Source: Mytilus trossulus (Eukaryota > Mollusca > Bivalvia > Mytilida > Mytilidae). Taken from it: a stretch of DNA of 64,000 nucleotides. Positions 12,662-24,600 of the stretch are shown piece after piece. The stretch covers positions 5,642,001-5,706,000 of the forward strand of contig NW_026963295.1 in the NCBI RefSeq assembly GCF_036588685.1, written 5' to 3'. The notes beneath the pieces were generated by a model. It worked only from the letters and a program-made list of their open reading frames with translations, ran no database searches and had not been told where the DNA came from. Each line of letters begins with the position of its first letter. Within the stretch, counting starts at the first letter, position 1. Made by a program: the position numbers and the translations under genes.

Positions 12662-15600
12662 CTGAAAGAAATTTAATTGTTATGAAAAATTAGAGTAATT
12701 TTACGAAAAATATTCATATTTGAAGATTTTATACGATGTATAAATTAACATAGTTGATTAAACATGTTAAAAGACAATTACAAGAAGAAAACATAACTCT
12801 AAAAGCGAATGTCATGAAATATTGAAAATAATTCAAAACATCATCCCATTTATCTTTTTAGATGAACACCAAAATGTGTTATAAATATTTATCAAAGAAC
12901 TTAAGTTGTATATATTTTGCATTAATCCTAGTTAAAGTATTAGCATGATAAAATTCTTTAAAACAAATCACATATAATTATCTGATTTAAAAACAGGATG
13001 CACACTGCTAACTGGATTATCATATTAGTGTACACAAGTGAATATGGCATGATTGCCAACAAATATAAAAAAAAAAGATAAGTGAAACATATGTGAACAC
13101 TGCATACCTTTAATATAATTGTGTATTAAATTATACGCAATGTATATTTTATCAGTTATTTATGACATGCCGAATTATAATTTGAGAGCGTTGAAGCTAA
13201 CAAATGTCTACCATTGAAAAATCTCACCAGTTCGTCAAATGGAGACTCTAATATCAATACAAAACTTATATGTATTCAGTGCAGATATTTTATAAGTAGC
13301 CGGATGGAAATATGACTTTTGCTATGTATCGATATGGACCGATTGCAGGACCAACGTTGTAATTAATTGTATAGCTATAATTTGTTTTCTTATGAGTTAG
13401 ACTATTAAAATAAATTCAGTATGTGTATCGTTTTCATACCATCTTCACTGCATTGGCGAACTGACAAGGTTGGTTGTCTGCTAATGTAACTTTTTCCCTT
13501 CGGGGACGTCATTTGATCAGGTCGTGCCGTTCTAGCTCGTCGGTCAGGAGTATTGTGTCCTTTCAGTAGAGTTGCATTTGCGTATTCTTTGGTGCTCAAT
13601 GTATTATAGCTTATTTCATCGATTATTTCTTGATCTTTGGTGAGTAACAAAAGTCCATAAACATCTTGATCAATCTTGTGTTTAATTTCGACTACGAATC
13701 GGGTAAAATTTTCCGCGGAGTTAGGTAAAAATGTCAGGTCTAATCTTTTCCTTGATGTAAAGCGTGGCAAGCCAAAACACCCTTTCAAATTGATATCAAT
13801 TTTAATTTGTGGTTTGAAGACAAAATCTTTGCTTATCCAGTTCTTGAACAGATGAAAACCCCTATCTTCGCAACTTTGGCAAAACGCTTGCATCTTTGAT
13901 TTTTCAATGCATGCCAGCAAAACAGTGAGGCCACGTGATGTCACATCGTTTACAAAGAATAGAATTTTACAAATTGACGTATGACCATGCATTTCCTCGA
14001 TTGTTCCTGATAATTTTAGAGGGCCTTTCTTCAGTTCTTCCTTTCCAATCAAAGAAACACTAGTTCTGAAATAGATTAAACCCGGATTATAAATTATGAA
14101 GTCCGTGGTGTCTATACGTCATCATTATCGACCACTAGAGTATAAATAAGGTAAAGAAAAGTCCCCATTCAGGAGCCTCTGGTCAATGTTAGTTGTATAT
14201 GGATTTTTTTTTTATCTAAATTCATTTATCTGTTTCTGAGTTTTGTGTGACGTCCATTTTCACTAAGCTAGTACATACTTGTGTGAAGTAGCCAGTTAAA
14301 ACCCTCTTCCGTTAGCGTATTTTTTTGCTATGCTTAAGACCCATTTTTCGCCATTGGCAGTTTTTGCTCTTTGATAGGGTAGTTGTCTCTTAGAATACAT
14401 TCTCCATTTCATTTTCCTTATTTTAGTGAAATTCAATCCTCGTTTCAATGTTTAGGTTAAAACAGATAATGGTTTCTTAACGTAATTAAGGTAAAAGATG
14501 AATTGTTTCAAAAGCAAAGGAACTTACCCAGAAATCTTATCCGTTTCAAAGACTGCAGTATGGTTTTCATCAACGGTGACCACGTTATCTGTTAATGTAA
14601 ACTGACCATTGGTGTTCTGTCTAAATAGGCGGTAAACATAATCTTCATCTGTCTCGTATGGGTTTCTTATATCGTTGAGTGGTAGTTTGACTTGAACCTT
14701 CTTTTTCAATGGTGTATTTCCAGATGTGTACAAACAATCAGAGATTGCCAGAATTGCTTCTCCTTTCTTACTCCGTTCTTCATACTGTCTTCTCAAAATC
14801 TCTTTATTCACAGGAATAACCTAACAAATAGATGTTTTTTAAAATGTGTGAAACTATGACTCCTTCTCCCATTTCAAGCAAAGTAAAAATGTGATAATTT
14901 TCGATATTAAATCGAAAAAGACAGCTAAGTGTTCTGTGTATGCATCATAGCGTGTTTCAATTTTTTTTTTTTACCTTGTGAACAATTTTGTTTTTTTTTC
15001 AAATATGGTTTGTTGCTAAATTAGAATTTACTTGGATTTCATAAAGCATTGAAAACAAGTGTTCGTAAAAAATACAAAGACGTGTGAAATTCAAATTTTC
15101 TTTTTTTATTTAGATTGACAGTTGGACATGAACGTTCAAATTGACCTTAAATTACTTTGGCTTTTATTTTGATTTAATATCGCACGTTTCGTATTATTTA
15201 TACAGTCATATTTTTCATAAGTTTAGTTTTAAGCTTTGAGAGGAAAATCAGAAATTAACGCATCGGACGTAGAAATGTAAAGTGATTGTTTTATTATGAA
15301 GATTTAATTTTATTAATTGAGACGATGAAGCTCCTATTGAATTTTGTAACCCTACAATTAAATCACCTGCATACAAACATTTGATAAAAACAATGTTTTC
15401 ACGTTAATGGTAAACTATTTCTATAAATTTCAGAACAAGGTAAATATCTAAACATAGTCAAGTAAGATTGTAGTCGATTACAACCGATCGTAACCTTCTT
15501 ATCGCGACTCATTTATAATTGAAATACGTACGTGTAAACATATTGATTCTTCTCTCTGGACAGCACCAGGAGGGAAAGTAATTTGAATCCTCTTGTCAGT

Positions 15601-18600
15601 TTGGGCAATATACTTGTAACCAGTTGGTAAAATATTCACCCGTTCTTTTATTGGATTGGATACAATACAGAGTGCATCTAGTTTGACTGTGTGAAAGGTC
15701 ACTAATTTCTCCTGAAGAAATGTACATTTGAAATAATCAGATATACATGTTTAGTTAAAATTGTGTGCAAATTTTAAATGTTACAGTCGTTACATGTATA
15801 AACACGAATATTATCTAGAATCAACTATTGTGCCGGCTAAATAATTGCTAATACTTTATAAAACAATTCAACTAGTTATTAATCAAAAATATTTACGCTT
15901 ATATATCGTTGAAACCTTTTGTCTGAACCATTTCTGTATTGCCCAAATACTTCTTCTTATCTTGCATTTTTGTATCTAGTTCAAAACAATTTTAAGGTAA
16001 GATCCCCAACATTGTGGAAACTTTACTTACATGTTTTACCCCGCCACATTATGTATGTATGTACCTGTCCCAAGTCAGGAGCCTGTTATTCAGTGGTTGT
16101 CGTTTGTTTTTGTGTTACATGTTTGTTAACGTTCATATTTTATATAGATAAGGCCGTTGGTTTTCTCATTTGAATTATTTTACATTGTCTTTTCGGGGCT
16201 TTTTAAGCTGACTATGCGGTATTGGCTTTTCTCATTGATGAAGGCCGTACGGTGACATATAGTTGTTAATTTATGTATCATTTTGTTCTCTTGTGGATAG
16301 TTGTCTCATTTGGCAATCATACCATATCTTCTTTATTTTACATTTACTGAACTGTGATTTTCGATTGGATGGATACACAGTTTTTCTTTGTACTCCTTAT
16401 ACTGAGTTTTCATATATATTCGTTGGTTCCTTATTTTCTTGGATATCGTGAATACAGGAGAATCACGCATGAATTTGAATGTTCAACGAATTCAAAGTTT
16501 TCTGAAGGCATTATGCAGACTTTGCCAAAACCACGAATTTAAATATCCACGATTAATCAAGTTTCCTTTAATCCACGAAAATATACATCAAGCAAGCTAC
16601 AATCAACACATCAACTTTTGTGTATGATTTATTTAAGATATATTGCACTCAAAATCGGTCCTGAAATTTTTTAATCCAAGTCTAATGATGGCTGTGTATG
16701 ATTAAAATTTGTGTCATCATATCAACTACATTACAATGGTAAACTACTACTAGTATGCTTCGCCGGAATATCATCGAACGATTTGTATTCAGAGAAAGAC
16801 TTTTCCATATTTTTTAATCGGTATTTCATTGTAAATTCTTTTACGGTATTTGATAACGTAATGACAGATGAAAAATACCATTATAATAAAATCTGATGGA
16901 CGCCATTTCAATATCAAAATTGATTGATATATCGATTGATGGTGTTAAACCCAATTTTTTGCACTAGTGACTTTTTTAATGGCGGCAATACTTAATTTAC
17001 AGATGATGCAGGAATGTCTAAAGACAACCACCAACCTTCAACAGGAAAACCGACAATTATAGTAATTTTACGTGCCTTGTGTGTACCTTTGTACCATTGT
17101 TCCCTAAATTTCAGTGTTGATAGGTTATTGATATATGTGTTAAACTATTTACACCACCAGAGTGGTTATCGGAACGCAGGCATGAATCTGATGTACATAA
17201 TTATAATACTGAAAACAATTGATCGGAAGTTGTGATCACATAATTATAATTGTTTCTGTCTTAAAAATAACCAGTTAGAGGTTGTTTGAATAATATTGAT
17301 CATCAGCGTGTTATTTGTATCCTGTTCTTTATATGTCTATGACAATATGGTGTATGGTAAACGCCACTGAGCAGTCAACATATTGATAAATATGGGTTAA
17401 GACGGACCTACACGCTATTACATAGAGAAATATTATATACCTTTAACGAAGCCTCAACTAAACTCCACTTTGGTCCAAATTTAATGTAGGCCTTCAAATG
17501 CAGAAACTGATAATTTATCTCGTTTGGAAGCTTAACTCTCACAGTAATCATTCCAGAACTATCCTTCGGAAAACTCCGATTAGCTTTTGGATCTTTTGGC
17601 TCAATATGGAAAAAATCTGTCTCAAATTTGTAGTTGGTTAACGCAGCATCTGGTTTGTAAAAACGTTGAAAATCGTCAGATCTCCATCGTTTTGCTTGAA
17701 ATATGCTGGAGACATCCGTTGATGAATAAATTTGTATTCCGCATCCAATATCATAGAAAGTTCTATCAATGAAATGCAAAAAAAGTTAATCAATTCCTTA
17801 AAAAAAATTATAAAAGTAATTAGTTTTTAACTTTCAACGGATGGCACATGTTGGTCAGTGTATTTTTACCATTACGGAGTGCGTGCAATTGTCAGTTTGA
17901 ATTTTACTCTCGCGTTTGAAAAACCAAATGGTATCTACCACCTTTTATTCTTGCATTTGTCAAGTGATGTAATGCATTACATTCTGAATTAAAGGCATTG
18001 TAATACACATAAAAAGTAAAATCACAAAAATACTGAACTCAGAGGAAAATCAATTAGGAAAGTACATAATCATAGTCCATAAAAACTATAGCAATCGTAT
18101 ACATAAACCTACACATGCCGGCGTCAACCATCAGCATCTATCACTGATGTTTGCCGGTTGTGGTAAAGAAAACTTTCAAAGCTGCCATTATACTAGCAAT
18201 ATTGGACGCAGTCAACTTGTCATACATATCTGTATGGTGTGAACGGTTTTGGACGTACGAGAATCGTGCATAAGCATTTATCGGTCGTATGTTAGGCATT
18301 TGTCGAACGTAGATGAAATTCACGCTACGAAAGAAAAAAAAATCCTTTGAACATATTTGATAAGCAACCCTGTCGTATTAGACACGATTATCTGTGGCTT
18401 CGGCATGTCTGCAACGTGTACGTATGCTTAAACTACTTCTGGATAAACTAGATCTTATGATACCAACAACATATGCCACTCTATTGTGTGAGCAAGTTTC
18501 GTTGAATGTCAGAATACGCTAATAGTTATCAAAAGTACCAGGATTACAATTTTATACACCAGACGCGCGTAAAACGTAACACTACAAAAGACGACGTTAC

Positions 18601-21600
18601 AAACACGACGTTCAGGTAAAAGTCAAAATAATTGCTTAACGATCTTAAGGAGCATACACCATGCCCTAAACGTGTCACAAACGTATATGTAGCGTTTAAC
18701 AAATAGCGTGTACCGTATGTAGTACGTAAGTGTAGCAAACAGGTAAACGCTTGACAAACATTAGAGCTAGATGAATTTGTTTATGCTGCATACACATTTC
18801 CTGGAATTGTAGCGTTCACCAAGCTTATACCTCTGCATGTGGACCTTCTTTAAACTTGTTCAACGCGAGTTTAACAATTGCTTATCGTTCCTCTTGCATG
18901 CATCTAACGCATACGGTCTATACGCTAATGTATGATGCCGTCATTAAATGAGTTTATTGGTTCATTGTTGGATTTTATAACTATGATGGTGCACTTATTT
19001 CTTAATGATTTTCAAAATGTAAAATTTCATACAAACCCTGTAATCTCTGCACGTTTATCTTCAGTTTTTGGCTGGGGGATCAATGTTGACCTGTATATAG
19101 ATATATAAGATACAATAACACAACCTAGAAAAACAATAACTGAGAAACACAAACATAAACAAAAATAAAACGAGTTCTTAGGTCCTGCTAAAATTTTAAA
19201 AAACCAACTCTTCGTGCAGTTTATGTAGATTCAGCCATAAGTAATATTTGTAGATGTCGCGTTATATGGTAAAGACAAGAGTGTTACTACGACAATATAA
19301 ACGTGCATTTTTACACCAGCAATGAAAACCTTCTTTCCTTTACGGGTAGACTTTATATACATAAATTAAGTGGTACAAGAAAAGTAAAATGAGTATGTTA
19401 AATTTGATGTATGCCTTTTTTATGATTCTTCGTTACATTTGTTGTTTTTATAGTGATATTAAGATAATAACACAATATTGACTGCTGTACCCCTGTTTTT
19501 GACATTTTGACTCTTTGAGTATGTTTGTTTTGTTCATACATCGTTGACAATGTAATGGAATTTGATGCGACTGTCATACAAGTGAGAGGTTTGGCTAGCT
19601 ATAAAACCAGGTTCAATCCACCATTTTCTACATTAGAAAATGCCTGTACCAAGTCAGGAATATGACAGTTGTTATCCATTCGTTTGATGTGTTTGGACTT
19701 TTGATTTTGCCTTTTGATTTTTGATTTTCCTTTTTGAATTTCCCCGGAGTTCAGTATTTTTGTGTTTTTACTTTTTTATATATTTACGTGAGCTATAAAA
19801 CCAAGTTTAATACAAAGTGTTCTGCTACAGGAAATGCCTATATCAAATCAGGATTTTGACAGTTGTTTTCTATTTGTTTGATGTGTTTGAGTTTTTGATT
19901 TTGTCATTTGGGTAGCGATTTATCGATATAATTTTCTTTGGAGTTCATTGTTATTACACTTTTACTGTACTTTCGTAATACAAAAACATATCTAATTTTT
20001 TTCAACACTAACTCTTGTGAATTTTGCGGTGGCTAATTTTCACTATGAAAATGGTATGTGTTTCTAAGGGAACCAACAAAATCAAATTCAGCACATTTTT
20101 ATATATAAAATAGACATAATCAAACACATTGAACTTATTTTAAGAAAGTTTGAGTTCATTTAGGTTCAGTGGAATTATCGAAACATACTCAATAATGTCT
20201 GGTGTTCTGCCGTTGACTTTTTGTTGCATAACTGGTTTTGCTATTTCTGTTGACCTGTAACATCGATTTTATAAATTGACTAATTACCACAAATTGACAT
20301 CGATATAAAAATTGACTAATTAACACAAAAAACTATGCAGGCTTTCTTTTGTACCTTTATCGGTATTTGTTTGAGTTACTTCATATAACATTTGATACAT
20401 TAGTAAATATATGCTAAACTTAATCACACAATTTTACAGAACACGCTGTGAGGGAACATTAAACATTAACATTAAACATGCTAAAGTGTTTATGAATTTC
20501 GGTCAAATCGATATAGTTGCAGAGGTTATCAACTGCAACGTTTTTTTCTGGAAATGACTCTTCAGTCAAGCTCAGATCTAAAACATTAGAAAGCAAAAAA
20601 TGATTTTGATATCATTGTAGATCCATGATTACGCAAAGGATTTCCCAACTACAGCTATGGTTATCTTTTCCTTGGCGCACAGTCCTCCGTTTTTGCAAAT
20701 ACTAATGTTTTGAAAACAGTAATTTCAAAACATGACCATATAAATAACCGGTTGATAATAAACTTGGTTTTAGATTGATTTTCTCACTTTTCCATAGTAA
20801 ATTTAGAGAAAATGAACAATACAGTGATATACACATGTAACTAGTTAATATAAAGTAAAAACAACTACTACATTGTTTTCTAGAGTACTTAACGTCAACT
20901 ATCAATGGCATCTATTCTTCAGATTTTAAATGAAGCAGGTTTTTTTTAGGTGTTTTTTTTTTAGCGATTGTATATATTGTTTGACACCACCTAGACTGAA
21001 CAAAAATGTTTTAACTGATATCCACAATTTAAGATTTGTATGGAAATCACTATCTGAACGCTTTTGTTAAAGGTAATATCAAGTTTTCTTAAAACTTATT
21101 ATTTTTGTTTGATTTTCCGCATGATGTCTACTCATAACGATATCGAATCGAATTCGAGGAAAACATACCGAGATCGAAAACAGAAAATATAGTTACAATG
21201 TACCTTTTTTATTTAAGCTTTCCAAATAACCAATATTGCCGTGTTTCTTGCATACTAATGATAAGCATAGATGCATCTATCAAGTATGTACCATTTTTAA
21301 TCGTAACTCATGTTTACATATTATAAGACGACTTGAGCAACTATAACATCTGATACAGGTTAACTGTTTATAACGTATACAATTATTGTACGTTGAAAAT
21401 ACATACTTGAAAATATCTGAACTATTGTCTTCGTCAAGCTCTGGAATTCTTTCTTCTGCGTCTGTTTCTGAAGTTCTGAATGTATGTATAATATAACTCA
21501 CACAATGATTATATAAGAGAAATTTTCGACTGATATATTTGGTTTCAGACGTTGAACACCATTTGTACATCCTTTTTGTCGTAAACTGTTTTGTTGGTTT

Positions 21601-24600
21601 CGACTTGTTAAATCAGAAGTCTTATAGGATTTGTATATTCGAAGTCATGGGTTTGTTTGTTCACGGTTTTGTTTGGTATATTTTCAAATAACATTTTTTA
21701 GAGCCATTTTTAAAATTCAAAAATGTTAAAAATAATACATGAAATGCAGCAATTCATTATAAGATATGTTACACGGGCAAATATCTTCTTAATAGGGATT
21801 ATATTTTAAAGGAGGTTCAGTACTCAGTTTCAAAATAACAAGCTTCTCTTAATACTAGTATATATTGATAGGGGATTATTAAAGGAACAAAAAGATCATA
21901 AAAATATATAGGTCAACATGCTTGTTTTCGAGATATTCGAGTACGTACCTTTCATCAGATTTTATTCTTTTCTTTAGAATAGTATTCAGGGTTTCTGTTA
22001 ATTTGTTCACCATCATCTTGAAATCAAAGTCTGATTTAGCGTGTCTGAACAAAACAAAAACACAAACGTTATTAACGTAGCAGGTCAGGTCATATTAAGA
22101 TACCTAGAACGAGAATTTACAAAAATCCAGTTACGGAATGATTTCAAACTTCCATTCAGACTTAAATAAGTCCTGTGTAAAATCATCAAATCGCAGGGTG
22201 TTCAAAATGTGAACATGGTAAACTAATTTTTAATTTGCGCTTCTGCAAATTCACATTATATGAATGGTATGACCATTAGTTGACCACAGTTAACATTAAA
22301 GATTTTGAAAACTGTCTCTGTTTATGGCAACCGTCTTTTTTGGCTGACTTTAAATATATAGTCACTCACCAGAATAGGTTTTCAAATTTGGCAATTGTCT
22401 CCTTTGCCTACTCGTGCTATTTTAATGATAGATGAGAGATATCAGACATGATACAAAATAACATGTCGATCCACGTTGCCTCACATTCAGTAATGCATTT
22501 GCTTTCATAGAAAATATTTTGGTATGTTTTTGGGGGATGGGAGGGAAGATTTCAAATGCATTTACGAGCTTTTACATTCTTCAATGTATCCAAAATTCTA
22601 GAACGATTATCAACTTTATCTGAAATTATGAGAAATAAAATTAATTTCAATGTATCTATCTCAACTGAAAGAATATGGTAAAAATGTATGGATGTATAGA
22701 ATTTGCTAATCTCCTTACTTAACAACTAATCAACCTAAATAGAGTCACTGCCTTATAACACAGTATAGAAGACTTAATGCAATTTACAATTTGATAGTTT
22801 GCTTTTTTATGTTTTAAGAGGAATACAGTAATGAAGCAGACATTAAAACTTGTCATATACTTAAAATTGAGAAAGGAAATGGTGAATATGTCAAAGCGAC
22901 AACCATCCGACCATAGAGCAAACAACAGCCGAAGGCAACCAATGGGTCTTCAATGTAGCGAGAATTCCCGCACCCGTAGGTGTCCTTCAGCTGGCCTCTA
23001 AAATATGCATAATAGTACAGTGATAATGGACGTCATACTAAACTCTGAATTATACACAAAAAACTAAAATTTAAAATCATACAAGACTGACAAAGGCCAG
23101 AGGCTCCTGACTTGGGACAGGCGCAAAATTGCGGCGGGGTTAAACCTGTTTATGAGATCTCAACCCTCCCCCTATACCTCTAGCCAATGTAAAAAAAGTC
23201 AAAGAATAACAATACGCACATTAAAATTCAGTTCAAGAGAAGTCCGAGTCCGATGTCAAAAGATGTAACAACAGAAAATAAATAAAATGACAATAATACA
23301 TAAATAACAACAGACTACTAGCAGTTAACTGACATGCCAGCTCCAGACCTCAATTAAAATGATTGAAAGATTATGTCTTCATCAAATATGAATATCAGGT
23401 ACAATCCCTCCTGTTAGGGGTTTAGTATCATACTATCATAAAATATATGAGAAGAACATAACCCGTGTCATGCCAACAACTGTTTTTAGAATACATGTGT
23501 TTAGTTCCGATGCAAAGACCCTATCAGTGAATCAATGTTGAAGCCAAAATATGCAATCTTTAATGACCTGACAACAGTATCGTAACTATATCCCTTTTTT
23601 ATAAACCTATTTAAAGGTTTTGTTAGTTTCTGAGGAGAATACTGACATTTTTGTGCTTTATAAAGAATATTTCCATAAAATTTTGGATGTGAAATACCTG
23701 AACGTATAAGATGTCTGCATGTTGACTTATATTTACGAATTATTTCCTTATACCGGTGATAAAATTTAGTAAATGTTTTGACCAGTTTGTGATATCGAAA
23801 ACCCTGGTGTAATAATTTTTCAGTAATACATAAATTTCTCTCGCTAAAATCTAATACGTTGTTACATACACGAGCGAATCGTACAAGTTGAGATATATAA
23901 ACACCATAAGATGGTGACAAGGGAACGTCACCATCTAAAAATGGATAATTAACAATAGGAAATGAAAAATCATCTCTTTTATCATAATTTTTTTTATTAA
24001 GCTTCCCGTTTATGATATAGATATCAAGATCGAGGAAAGGGCAGTGGTCATTGTTATCATTAGCTTTATTTAAAGTAAATTTCTCTAGTTTACATACTGA
24101 AGTCGTCATTATTGAGAGCCAATATATCATCCAAATATCTAAAAGTATTGTTAAATTTTTGTATCAAATGTTGTTTTGATGGGTATTTGCTAATTTTAGT
24201 CATAAATTGTAACTCATAACAATACAAAAACAGGTCCGCAATAAGTGGTGCACAGTTAGTCCCCATTGAAATTCCAATAACTTTACGATATACGGAATCT
24301 CCTAAGCGAACAAAAATGTTATCAAGTAAAAATTCAAGCGCATAAATAGTATCAAAGCATGTCCAATTGACATAGTTCTTTTGTTTATTGCTACTAAAAT
24401 ATGATCTAAAAGAGTTTGAACATATGTACTCGCATTCAGACTTTTTAAATGGCCAGTTAATTAGGGATGTGATTTTTTTCTTAATAAGAATATGAGGCAA
24501 AGTGGTATATAGGGTAGACAAATCTAAACTTTGAACAGATTCAAAATCACCAATATATGCATGCAATTTATCAAGTACTTCCAACGAGTTTTTGACACTC

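Noticed and set aside
15919-16896. Cluster of 61-84-codon open frames in gene A intron 8.
   Set aside because: Partly a reverse copy of repeat R2, otherwise without any motif or splice evidence.
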